From assembly GCA_936432065.2 (NCBI GenBank), contig OW386294.2, forward strand, positions 44,158,842 to 44,222,841: a stretch of DNA of 64,000 bases, written 5' to 3'. The first letter of the stretch is position 1. Each line of letters starts with the position of its first letter. The notes under the pieces were generated by a model. It saw only the letters and a list, made by a program, of their open reading frames with translations. It was not told the DNA's origin and made no database searches. Both the position numbers and the translations under genes were made by a program. Source of the DNA: Rutpela maculata. Its lineage: Eukaryota; Arthropoda; Insecta; Coleoptera; Cerambycidae. This document shows positions 37,101 to 50,100 of the stretch, in pieces.

Positions 37101-40100
37101 ACGAAAATTTATGTGGTTTGAAAATTTACCTGAGGTTTGAGCAATTTAGCATGGGTTTGAAGAAATTAGGATGGGTTTGATGAAATTAGGATGGGTTTGA
37201 TGAATCCGAACGAAAATTTATGAGGTTTGAAAATTTATGTGAGGTTTGAGCAATTTAGCATGGGTTTGAAGAAATTAGGATGGGTTTGATGAATCCGAAC
37301 GAAAATTTATGAGGTTTGAAAATTTATCTGAGGTTTGAGCAAATTAGCATGGGTTTGAAGAAATTAGGATGTGTTTGATGAAACCGAACGAAAATTTATG
37401 TGGTTTGAAAATTTATGTGAGGTTTGAGCAATTTAGCATGGGTTTGAAGAAATTAGGATGGGTTTGATGAAACCGAACGAAAATTTATGTGGTTTGAAAA
37501 TTTATGTGAGGTTTGACATATTTAGCATGGGTTTGACGAAATTAGGATGGGTTTGATGAAACCGAACGAAAATTTATGTGGTTTGAAAATTTACCTGAGG
37601 TTTGAGCAATTTAGCATGGGTTTGAAGAAATTAGGATGGGTTTGATGAAATTAGGATGGGTTTGATGAATCCGAACGAAAATTTATGAGGTTTGAAAATT
37701 TATCTGAGGTTTGAGCAAATTAGCATGGGTTTGAAGAAATTAGGATGGGTTTGATGAAACCGAACGAAAATTTATGTGGTTTGAAAATTTATGTGAGGTT
37801 TGAGCAATTTAGCATGGGTTTGAAGAAATTAGGATGGGTTTGATGAAACCGAACGAAAATTTATGTGGTTTGAAAATTTACCTGAGGTTTGAGCAATTTA
37901 GCATGGGTTTGAAGAAATTAGGATGGGTTTGATGAAATTAGGATGGGTTTGATGAAACCGAACGAAAATTTATGTGGTTTGAAAATTTATGTGAGGTTTG
38001 AGCAATTTAGCATGGGTTTGAAGAAATTAGGATGGGTTTGATGAAACCGAACGAAAATTTATGTGGTTTGAAAATTTACCTGAGGTTTGAGCAATTTAGC
38101 ATGGGTTTGAAGAAATTAGGATGGGTTTGATGAAATTAGGATGGGTTTGATGAATCCGAACGAAAATTTATGAGGTTTGAAAATTTATCTGAGGTTTGAG
38201 CAAATTAGCATGGGTTTGAAGAAATTAGGATGGGTTTGATGAAACCGAACGAAAATTTATGTGGTTTGAAAATTTACCTGAGGTTTGAGCAATTTAGCAT
38301 GGGTTTGAAGAAATTAGGATGGGTTTGATGAAATTAGGATGGGTTTGATGAAACCGAACGAAAATTTATGTGAGGTTTGAGCAATTTAGCATGGGTTTGA
38401 AGAAATTAGGATGGGTTTGATGAAACCGAACGAAAATTTATGTGAGGTTTGAAAATTTATGTGAGGTTTGACATATTTAGCATGGGTTTGACGAAATTAG
38501 GATGGGTTTGATGAAACCGAACGAAAATTTATGTGAGGTTTGAAAATTTATGTGAGGTTTGACATATTTAGCATGGGTTTGACGAAATTAGGATGGGTTT
38601 GATGAAACCGAACGAAAATTTATGTGGTTTGAAAATTTACCTGAGGTTTGAGCAATTTAGCATGGGTTTGAAGAAATTAGGATGGGTTTGATGAAATTAG
38701 GATGGGTTTTATGAATCCGAACGAAAATTTATGAGGTTTGAAAATTTATGTGAGGTTTGAGCAATTTAGCATGGGTTTGAAGAAATTAGGATGGGTTTGA
38801 TGAATCCGAACGAAAATTTATGAGGTTTGAAAATTTATCTGAGGTTTGAGCAAATTAGCATGGGTTTGAAGAAATTAGGATGGGTTTGATGAAACCGAAC
38901 GAAAATTTATGTGGTTTGAAAATTTACCTGAGGTTTGAGCAATTTAGCATGGGTTTGAAGAAATTAGGATGGGTTTGATGAAATTAGGATGGGTTTGATG
39001 AATCCGAACGAAAATTTATGAGGTTTGAAAATTTATCTGAGGTTTGAGCAAATTAGCATGGGTTTGAAGAAATTAGGATGGGTTTGATGAAATTAGGATG
39101 GGTTTGATGAAACCGAACGAAAATTTATGTGGTTTGAAAATTTATGTGAGGTTTGAGCAATTTAGCATGGGTTTGAAGAAATTAGGATGGGTTTGATGAA
39201 ATTAGGATGGGTTTGATGAATCCGAACGAAAATTTATGAGGTTTGAAAATTTATCTGAGGTTTGAGCAAATTAGCATGGGTTTGAAGAAATTAGGATGGG
39301 TTTGATGAAATTAGGATGGGTTTGATGAAACCGAACGAAAATTTATGTGGTTTGAAAATTTATGTGAGGTTTGACATATTTAGCATGGGTTTGACGAAAT
39401 TAGGATGGGTTTGATGAAACCGAACGAAAATTTATGTGGTTTGAAAATTTACCTGAGGTTTGAGCAATTTAGCATGGGTTTGAAGAAATTAGGATGGGTT
39501 TGATGAAATTAGGATGGGTTTGATGAATCCGAACGAAAATTTATGAGGTTTGAAAATTTATCTGAGGTTTGAGCAAATTAGCATGGGTTTGAAGAAATTA
39601 GGATGGGTTTGATGAAACCGAACGAAAATTTATGTGGTTTGAAAATTTATGTGAGGTTTGAGCAATTTAGCATGGGTTTGAAGAAATTAGGATGGGTTTG
39701 ATGAAACCGAACGAAAATTTATGTGGTTTGAAAATTTACCTGAGGTTTGAGCAATTTAGCATGGGTTTGAAGAAATTAGGATGGGTTTGATGAAATTAGG
39801 ATGGGTTTGATGAAACCGAACGAAAATTTATGTGGTTTGAAAATTTATGTGAGGTTTGAGCAATTTAGCATGGGTTTGAAGAAATTAGGATGGGTTTGAT
39901 GAAACCGAACGAAAATTTATGTGGTTTGAAAATTTACCTGAGGTTTGAGCAATTTAGCATGGGTTTGAAGAAATTAGGATGGGTTTGATGAAATTAGGAT
40001 GGGTTTGATGAATCCGAACGAAAATTTATGAGGTTTGAAAATTTATCTGAGGTTTGAGCAAATTAGCATGGGTTTGAAGAAATTAGGATGGGTTTGATGA

Positions 40101-42429
40101 AACCGAACGAAAATTTATGTGGTTTGAAAATTTACCTGAGGTTTGAGCAATTTAGCATGGGTTTGAAGAAATTAGGATGGGTTTGATGAAATTAGGATGG
40201 GTTTGATGAAACCGAACGAAAATTTATGTGAGGTTTGAGCAATTTAGCATGGGTTTGAAGAAATTAGGATGGGTTTGATGAAACCGAACGAAAATTTATG
40301 TGAGGTTTGAAAATTTATGTGAGGTTTGACATATTTAGCATGGGTTTGACGAAATTAGGATGGGTTTGATGAAACCGAACGAAAATTTATGTGAGGTTTG
40401 AAAATTTATGTGAGGTTTGACATATTTAGCATGGGTTTGACGAAATTAGGATGGGTTTGATGAAACCGAACGAAAATTTATGTGGTTTGAAAATTTACCT
40501 GAGGTTTGAGCAATTTAGCATGGGTTTGAAGAAATTAGGATGGGTTTGATGAAATTAGGATGGGTTTTATGAATCCGAACGAAAATTTATGAGGTTTGAA
40601 AATTTATGTGAGGTTTGAGCAATTTAGCATGGGTTTGAAGAAATTAGGATGGGTTTGATGAATCCGAACGAAAATTTATGAGGTTTGAAAATTTATCTGA
40701 GGTTTGAGCAAATTAGCATGGGTTTGAAGAAATTAGGATGGGTTTGATGAAACCGAACGAAAATTTATGTGGTTTGAAAATTTACCTGAGGTTTGAGCAA
40801 TTTAGCATGGGTTTGAAGAAATTAGGATGGGTTTGATGAAATTAGGATGGGTTTGATGAATCCGAACGAAAATTTATGAGGTTTGAAAATTTATCTGAGG
40901 TTTGAGCAAATTAGCATGGGTTTGAAGAAATTAGGATGGGTTTGATGAAATTAGGATGGGTTTGATGAAACCGAACGAAAATTTATGTGGTTTGAAAATT
41001 TATGTGAGGTTTGAGCAATTTAGCATGGGTTTGAAGAAATTAGGATGGGTTTGATGAAACCGAACGAAAATTTATGTGGTTTGAAAATTTACCTGAGGTT
41101 TGAGCAATTTAGCATGGGTTTGAAGAAATTAGGATGGGTTTGATGAAATTAGGATGGGTTTGATGAATCCGAACGAAAATTTATGAGGTTTGAAAATTTA
41201 TGTGAGGTTTGAGCAATTTAGCATGGGTTTGAAGAAATTAGGATGGGTTTGATGAATCCGAACGAAAATTTATGAGGTTTGAAAATTTATCTGAGGTTTG
41301 AGCAAATTAGCATGGGTTTGAAGAAATTAGGATGGGTTTGATGAAACCGAACGAAAATTTATGTGGTTTGAAAATTTACCTGAGGTTTGAGCAATTTAGC
41401 ATGGGTTTGAAGAAATTAGGATGGGTTTGATGAAATTAGGATGGGTTTGATGAATCCGAACGAAAATTTATGAGGTTTGAAAATTTATCTGAGGTTTGAG
41501 CAAATTAGCATGGGTTTGAAGAAATTAGGATGGGTTTGATGAAACCGAACGAAAATTTATGTGGTTTGAAAATTTACCTGAGGTTTGAGCAATTTAGCAT
41601 GGGTTTGAAGAAATTAGGATGGGTTTGATGAAATTAGGATGGGTTTGATGAAACCGAACGAAAATTTATGTGGTTTGAAAATTTATGTGAGGTTTGAGCA
41701 ATTTAGCATGGGTTTGAAGAAATTAGGATGGGTTTGATGAAACCGAACGAAAATTTATGTGAGGTTTGAAAATTTATGTGAGGTTTGACATATTTAGCAT
41801 GGGTTTGACGAAATTAGGATGGGTTTGATGAAACCGAACGAAAATTTATGTGAGGTTTGAAAATTTATGTGAGGTTTGACATATTTAGCATGGGTTTGAC
41901 GAAATTAGGATGGGTTTGATGAAACCGAACGAAAATTTATGTGGTTTGAAAATTTACCTGAGGTTTGAGCAATTTAGCATGGGTTTGAAGAAATTAGGAT
42001 GGGTTTGATGAAATTAGGATGGGTTTGATGAAACCGAACGAAAATTTATGTGGTTTGAAAATTTATGTGAGGTTTGAGCAATTTAGCATGGGTTTGAAGA
42101 AATTAGGATGGGTTTGATGAAATTAGGATGGGTTTGATGAAACCGAACGAAAATTTATGTGGTTTGAAAATTTATGTGAGGTTTGAGCAATTTAGCATGG
42201 GTTTGACGAAATTAGGATGGGTTTGATGAAACCGAACGAAAATTTATGTGGTATGAAAATTTACCTGAGGTTTGAGCAATTTAGCATGGGTTTGAAGAAA
42301 TTAGGATGGGTTTGATGAAATTAGGATGGGTTTGATGAATCCGAACGAAAATTTATGAGGTTTGAAAATTTATGTGAGGTTTGAGCAATTTAGCATGGGT
42401 TTGAAGAAATTAGGATGGGTTTGATGAAT
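34181..42429 (+). repeat. Tandem duplication L2, copy 2 (8,249 bp)
   Basis: Same 86-monomer order as copy 1, directly abutting it, V joined to V. Markers at 34457, 35887, 36290, 37372, 38710 and 40568 all sit 8,249 bp from their partners. Differences noticed by eye: T at 34415 (GTGTGG), G at 36487, G at 37546, T at 39306 (A at 31057) and A at 42253 (GTATGAAA). After 42430 the order follows the sequence left of copy 1 from V 25269 onwards (V-Q-R-P-V-Q-P-V) instead of a third copy. Confidence 0.95.
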
Positions 42430-44154
42430 CCGAACGAAAATTTATGAGGTTTGAAAATTTATCTGAGGTTTGAGCAAATTAGCATGGGTTTGAAGAAATT
42501 AGGATGGGTTTGATGAAACCGAACGAAAATTTATGTGGTTTGAAAATTTATGTGAGGTTTGAGCAATTTAGCATGGGTTTGAAGAAATTAGGATGGGTTT
42601 GATGAAACCGAACGAAAATTTATGTGGTTTGAAAATTTATGTGAGGTTTGACATATTTAGCATGGGTTTGACGAAATTAGGATGGGTTTGATGAAACCGA
42701 ACGAAAATTTATGTGGTTTGAAAATTTACCTGAGGTTTGAGCAATTTAGCATGGGTTTGAAGAAATTAGGATGGGTTTGATGAAATTAGGATGGGTTTGA
42801 TGAATCCGAACGAAAATTTATGAGGTTTGAAAATTTATCTGAGGTTTGAGCAAATTAGCATGGGTTTGAAGAAATTAGGATGGGTTTGATGAAACCGAAC
42901 GAAAATTTATGTGGTTTGAAAATTTATGTGAGGTTTGAGCAATTTAGCATGGGTTTGAAGAAATTAGGATGGGTTTGATGAAACCGAACGAAAATTTATG
43001 TGGTTTGAAAATTTACCTGAGGTTTGAGCAATTTAGCATGGGTTTGAAGAAATTAGGATGGGTTTGATGAAATTAGGATGGGTTTGATGAATCCGAACGA
43101 AAATTTATGAGGTTTGAAAATTTATCTGAGGTTTGAGCAAATTAGCATGGGTTTGAAGAAATTAGGATGGGTTTGATGAAACCGAACGAAAATTTATGTG
43201 GTTTGAAAATTTACCTGAGGTTTGAAAATTTATGTGAGGTTTGACATATTTAGCATGGGTTTGACGAAATTAGGATGGGTTTGATGAAACCGAACGAAAA
43301 TTTATGTGGTTTGAAAATTTACCTGAGGTTTGAGCAATTTAGCATGGGTTTGAAGAAATTAGGATGGGTTTGATGAAATTAGGATGGGTTTGATGAAACC
43401 GAACGAAAATTTATGTGGTTTGAAAATTTATGTGAGGTTTGAGCAATTTAGCATGGGTTTGAAGAAATTAGGATGGGTTTGATGAAACCGAACGAAAATT
43501 TATGTGAGGTTTGAAAATTTATGTGAGGTTTGACATATTTAGCATGGGTTTGACGAAATTAGGATGGGTTTGATGAAACCGAACGAAAATTTATGTGGTT
43601 TGAAAATTTACCTGAGGTTTGAGCAATTTAGCATGGGTTTGAAGAAATTAGGATGGGTTTGATGAAATTAGGATGGGTTTGATGAAACCGAACGAAAATT
43701 TATGTGGTTTGAAAATTTATGTGAGGTTTGAGCAATTTAGCATGGGTTTGAAGAAATTAGGATGGGTTTGATGAAACCGAACGAAAATTTATGTGAGGTT
43801 TGAAAATTTATGTGAGGTTTGACATATTTAGCATGGGTTTGACGAAATTAGGATGGGTTTGATGAAACCGAAGGAAAATTTATGTGGTTTGAAAATTTAC
43901 CTGAGGTTTGAGCAATTTAGCATGGGTTTGAAGAAATTAGGATGGGTTTGATGAAATTAGGATGGGTTTGATGAATCCGAACGAAAATTTATGAGGTTTG
44001 AAAATTTATGTGAGGTTTGAGCAATTTAGCATGGGTTTGAAGAAATTAGGATGGGTTTGATGAATCCGAACGAAAATTTATGAGGTTTGAAAATTTATCT
44101 GAGGTTTGAGCAAATTAGCATGGGTTTGAAGAAATTAGGATGGGTTTGATGAAA
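42430..44154 (+). repeat. Transition between L2 and L3
   Basis: Labels: V-Q-R-P-V-Q-P-V-J2-P-Q-S-P-Q-S-P-U-V. The left part repeats the order found before L2 (25269-26020). The right part, 43290 up to 44461 including the next Q2-V-P, matches 49379-50550 at offset 6,089. Both carry GAAGGAAAA (G at 43873 and 49962). The fusion monomer J2 marks the join between these two origins. Confidence 0.88.
43182..43289 (+). repeat. Fusion monomer J2 (108 bp), P joined to S
   Basis: It starts as P (TGTGG, TTACCTGAGGTTTGA). It then continues as S from AAATTTATGTGAGG, through GACATATTT and GACGAAATT. The parents share TGAGGTTTGA, 10 bp, at the join. It therefore has five GGTTTGA-type sub-repeats rather than four. 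Deletion of about 181 bp from a P-Q-S word would produce it. It occurs once in the window. Confidence 0.9.
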
Positions 44155-47100
44155 CCGAACGAAAATTTATGTGGTTTGAAAATTTATGTGAGGTTTGAGC
44201 AATTTAGCATGGGTTTGAAGAAATTAGGATGGGTTTGATGAAATTAGGATGGGTTTGATGAATCCGAACGAAAATTTATGAGGTTTGAAAATTTATCTGA
44301 GGTTTGAGCAAATTAGCATGGGTTTGAAGAAATTAGGATGGGTTTGATGAAACCGAACGAAAATTTATGTGGTTTGAAAATTTACCTGAGGTTTGAGCAA
44401 TTTAGCATGGGTTTGAAGAAATTAGGATGGGTTTGATGAAATTAGGATGGGTTTGATGAAACCGAATGAAAATTTATGTGAGGTTTGAAAATTTATGTGA
44501 GGTTTGACATATTTAGCATGGGTTTGACGAAATTAGGATGGGTTTGATGAAACCGAACGAAAATTTATGTGGTTTGAAAATTTACCTGAGGTTTGAGCAA
44601 TTTAGCATGGGTTTGAAGAAATTAGGATGGGTTTGATGAAATTAGGATGGGTTTGATGAATCCGAACGAAAATTTATGAGGTTTGAAAATTTATGTGAGG
44701 TTTGAGCAATTTAGCATGGGTTTGAAGAAATTAGGATGGGTTTGATGAATCCGAACGAAAATTTATGAGGTTTGAAAATTTATCTGAGGTTTGAGCAAAT
44801 TAGCATGGGTTTGAAGAAATTAGGATGTGTTTGATGAAACCGAACGAAAATTTATGTGGTTTGAAAATTTATGTGAGGTTTGAGCAATTTAGCATGGGTT
44901 TGAAGAAATTAGGATGGGTTTGATGAAACCGAACGAAAATTTATGTGGTTTGAAAATTTATGTGAGGTTTGACATATTTAGCATGGGTTTGACGAAATTA
45001 GGATGGGTTTGATGAAACCGAACGAAAATTTATGTGGTTTGAAAATTTACCTGAGGTTTGAGCAATTTAGCATGGGTTTGAAGAAATTAGGATGGGTTTG
45101 ATGAAATTAGGATGGGTTTGATGAATCCGAACGAAAATTTATGAGGTTTGAAAATTTATCTGAGGTTTGAGCAAATTAGCATGGGTTTGAAGAAATTAGG
45201 ATGGGTTTGATGAAACCGAACGAAAATTTATGTGGTTTGAAAATTTATGTGAGGTTTGAGCAATTTAGCATGGGTTTGAAGAAATTAGGATGGGTTTGAT
45301 GAAACCGAACGAAAATTTATGTGGTTTGAAAATTTACCTGAGGTTTGAGCAATTTAGCATGGGTTTGAAGAAATTAGGATGGGTTTGATGAAATTAGGAT
45401 GGGTTTGATGAAACCGAACGAAAATTTATGTGGTTTGAAAATTTATGTGAGGTTTGAGCAATTTAGCATGGGTTTGAAGAAATTAGGATGGGTTTGATGA
45501 AACCGAACGAAAATTTATGTGGTTTGAAAATTTACCTGAGGTTTGAGCAATTTAGCATGGGTTTGAAGAAATTAGGATGGGTTTGATGAAATTAGGATGG
45601 GTTTGATGAATCCGAACGAAAATTTATGAGGTTTGAAAATTTATCTGAGGTTTGAGCAAATTAGCATGGGTTTGAAGAAATTAGGATGGGTTTGATGAAA
45701 CCGAACGAAAATTTATGTGGTTTGAAAATTTACCTGAGGTTTGAGCAATTTAGCATGGGTTTGAAGAAATTAGGATGGGTTTGATGAAATTAGGATGGGT
45801 TTGATGAAACCGAACGAAAATTTATGTGGTTTGAAAATTTATGTGAGGTTTGAGCAATTTAGCATGGGTTTGAAGAAATTAGGATGGGTTTGATGAAACC
45901 GAACGAAAATTTATGTGAGGTTTGAAAATTTATGTGAGGTTTGACATATTTAGCATGGGTTTGACGAAATTAGGATGGGTTTGATGAAACCGAACGAAAA
46001 TTTATGTGAGGTTTGAAAATTTATGTGAGGTTTGACATATTTAGCATGGGTTTGACGAAATTAGGATGGGTTTGATGAAACCGAACGAAAATTTATGTGG
46101 TTTGAAAATTTACCTGAGGTTTGAGCAATTTAGCATGGGTTTGAAGAAATTAGGATGGGTTTGATGAAATTAGGATGGGTTTGATGAAACCGAACGAAAA
46201 TTTATGTGGTTTGAAAATTTACCTGAGGTTTGAGCAATTTAGCATGGGTTTGAAGAAATTAGGATGGGTTTGATGAAATTAGGATGGGTTTGATGAATCC
46301 GAACGAAAATTTATGAGGTTTGAAAATTTATCTGAGGTTTGAGCAAATTAGCATGGGTTTGAAGAAATTAGGATGGGTTTGATGAAATTAGGATGGGTTT
46401 GATGAAACCGAACGAAAATTTATGTGGTTTGAAAATTTATGTGAGGTTTGAGCAATTTAGCATGGGTTTGAAGAAATTAGGATGGGTTTGATGAAACCGA
46501 ACGAAAATTTATGTGGTTTGAAAATTTACCTGAGGTTTGAGCAATTTAGCATGGGTTTGAAGAAATTAGGATGGGTTTGATGAAATTAGGATGGGTTTGA
46601 TGAATCCGAACGAAAATTTATGAGGTTTGAAAATTTATGTGAGGTTTGAGCAATTTAGCATGGGTTTGAAGAAATTAGGATGGGTTTGATGAATCCGAAC
46701 GAAAATTTATGAGGTTTGAAAATTTATCTGAGGTTTGAGCAAATTAGCATGGGTTTGAAGAAATTAGGATGGGTTTGATGAAACCGAACGAAAATTTATG
46801 TGGTTTGAAAATTTACCTGAGGTTTGAGCAATTTAGCATGGGTTTGAAGAAATTAGGATGGGTTTGATGAAATTAGGATGGGTTTGATGAATCCGAACGA
46901 AAATTTATGAGGTTTGAAAATTTATCTGAGGTTTGAGCAAATTAGCATGGGTTTGAAGAAATTAGGATGGGTTTGATGAAACCGAACGAAAATTTATGTG
47001 GTTTGAAAATTTACCTGAGGTTTGAGCAATTTAGCATGGGTTTGAAGAAATTAGGATGGGTTTGATGAAATTAGGATGGGTTTGATGAAACCGAACGAAA

Positions 47101-50100
47101 ATTTATGTGGTTTGAAAATTTATGTGAGGTTTGAGCAATTTAGCATGGGTTTGAAGAAATTAGGATGGGTTTGATGAAACCGAACGAAAATTTATGTGAG
47201 GTTTGAAAATTTATGTGAGGTTTGACATATTTAGCATGGGTTTGACGAAATTAGGATGGGTTTGATGAAACCGAACGAAAATTTATGTGAGGTTTGAAAA
47301 TTTATGTGAGGTTTGACATATTTAGCATGGGTTTGACGAAATTAGGATGGGTTTGATGAAACCGAACGAAAATTTATGTGGTTTGAAAATTTACCTGAGG
47401 TTTGAGCAATTTAGCATGGGTTTGAAGAAATTAGGATGGGTTTGATGAAATTAGGATGGGTTTGATGAAACCGAACGAAAATTTATGTGGTTTGAAAATT
47501 TATGTGAGGTTTGAGCAATTTAGCATGGGTTTGAAGAAATTAGGATGGGTTTGATGAAACCGAACGAAAATTTATGTGAGGTTTGAAAATTTATGTGAGG
47601 TTTGACATATTTAGCATGGGTTTGACGAAATTAGGATGGGTTTGATGAAACCGAACGAAAATTTATGTGAGGTTTGAAAATTTATGTGAGGTTTGACATA
47701 TTTAGCATGGGTTTGACGAAATTAGGATGGGTTTGATGAAACCGAACGAAAATTTATGTGGTTTGAAAATTTACCTGAGGTTTGAGCAATTTAGCATGGG
47801 TTTGAAGAAATTAGGATGGGTTTGATGAAATTAGGATGGGTTTGATGAAACCGAACGAAAATTTATGTGGTTTGAAAATTTATGTGAGGTTTGAGCAATT
47901 TAGCATGGGTTTGAAGAAATTAGGATGGGTTTGATGAAATTAGGATGGGTTTGATGAAACCGAACGAAAATTTATGTGGTTTGAAAATTTATGTGAGGTT
48001 TGAGCAATTTAGCATGGGTTTGACGAAATTAGGATGGGTTTGATGAAACCGAACGAAAATTTATGTGGTTTGAAAATTTACCTGAGGTTTGAGCAATTTA
48101 GCATGGGTTTGAAGAAATTAGGATGGGTTTGATGAAATTAGGATGGGTTTGATGAATCCGAACGAAAATTTATGAGGTTTGAAAATTTATGTGAGGTTTG
48201 AGCAATTTAGCATGGGTTTGAAGAAATTAGGATGGGTTTGATGAATCCGAACGAAAATTTATGAGGTTTGAAAATTTATCTGAGGTTTGAGCAAATTAGC
48301 ATGGGTTTGAAGAAATTAGGATGGGTTTGATGAAACCGAACGAAAATTTATGTGGTTTGAAAATTTATGTGAGGTTTGAGCAATTTAGCATGGGTTTGAA
48401 GAAATTAGGATGGGTTTGATGAAACCGAACGAAAATTTATGTGGTTTGAAAATTTATGTGAGGTTTGACATATTTAGCATGGGTTTGACGAAATTAGGAT
48501 GGGTTTGATGAAACCGAACGAAAATTTATGTGGTTTGAAAATTTACCTGAGGTTTGAGCAATTTAGCATGGGTTTGAAGAAATTAGGATGGGTTTGATGA
48601 AATTAGGATGGGTTTGATGAATCCGAACGAAAATTTATGAGGTTTGAAAATTTATCTGAGGTTTGAGCAAATTAGCATGGGTTTGAAGAAATTAGGATGG
48701 GTTTGATGAAACCGAACGAAAATTTATGTGGTTTGAAAATTTATGTGAGGTTTGAGCAATTTAGCATGGGTTTGAAGAAATTAGGATGGGTTTGATGAAA
48801 CCGAACGAAAATTTATGTGGTTTGAAAATTTACCTGAGGTTTGAGCAATTTAGCATGGGTTTGAAGAAATTAGGATGGGTTTGATGAAATTAGGATGGGT
48901 TTGATGAATCCGAACGAAAATTTATGAGGTTTGAAAATTTATCTGAGGTTTGAGCAAATTAGCATGGGTTTGAAGAAATTAGGATGGGTTTGATGAAACC
49001 GAACGAAAATTTATGTGGTTTGAAAATTTACCTGAGGTTTGAGCAATTTAGCATGGGTTTGAAGAAATTAGGATGGGTTTGATGAAATTAGGATGGGTTT
49101 GATGAAACCGAACGAAAATTTATGTGGTTTGAAAATTTATGTGAGGTTTGAGCAATTTAGCATGGGTTTGAAGAAATTAGGATGGGTTTGATGAAACCGA
49201 ACGAAAATTTATGTGAGGTTTGAAAATTTATGTGAGGTTTGACATATTTAGCATGGGTTTGACGAAATTAGGATGGGTTTGATGAAACCGAACGAAAATT
49301 TATGTGAGGTTTGAAAATTTATGTGAGGTTTGACATATTTAGCATGGGTTTGACGAAATTAGGATGGGTTTGATGAAACCGAACGAAAATTTATGTGGTT
49401 TGAAAATTTACCTGAGGTTTGAGCAATTTAGCATGGGTTTGAAGAAATTAGGATGGGTTTGATGAAATTAGGATGGGTTTGATGAAACCGAACGAAAATT
49501 TATGTGGTTTGAAAATTTATGTGAGGTTTGAGCAATTTAGCATGGGTTTGAAGAAATTAGGATGGGTTTGATGAAACCGAACGAAAATTTATGTGAGGTT
49601 TGAAAATTTATGTGAGGTTTGACATATTTAGCATGGGTTTGACGAAATTAGGATGGGTTTGATGAAACCGAACGAAAATTTATGTGGTTTGAAAATTTAC
49701 CTGAGGTTTGAGCAATTTAGCATGGGTTTGAAGAAATTAGGATGGGTTTGATGAAATTAGGATGGGTTTGATGAAACCGAACGAAAATTTATGTGGTTTG
49801 AAAATTTATGTGAGGTTTGAGCAATTTAGCATGGGTTTGAAGAAATTAGGATGGGTTTGATGAAACCGAACGAAAATTTATGTGAGGTTTGAAAATTTAT
49901 GTGAGGTTTGACATATTTAGCATGGGTTTGACGAAATTAGGATGGGTTTGATGAAACCGAAGGAAAATTTATGTGGTTTGAAAATTTACCTGAGGTTTGA
50001 GCAATTTAGCATGGGTTTGAAGAAATTAGGATGGGTTTGATGAAATTAGGATGGGTTTGATGAATCCGAACGAAAATTTATGAGGTTTGAAAATTTATGT

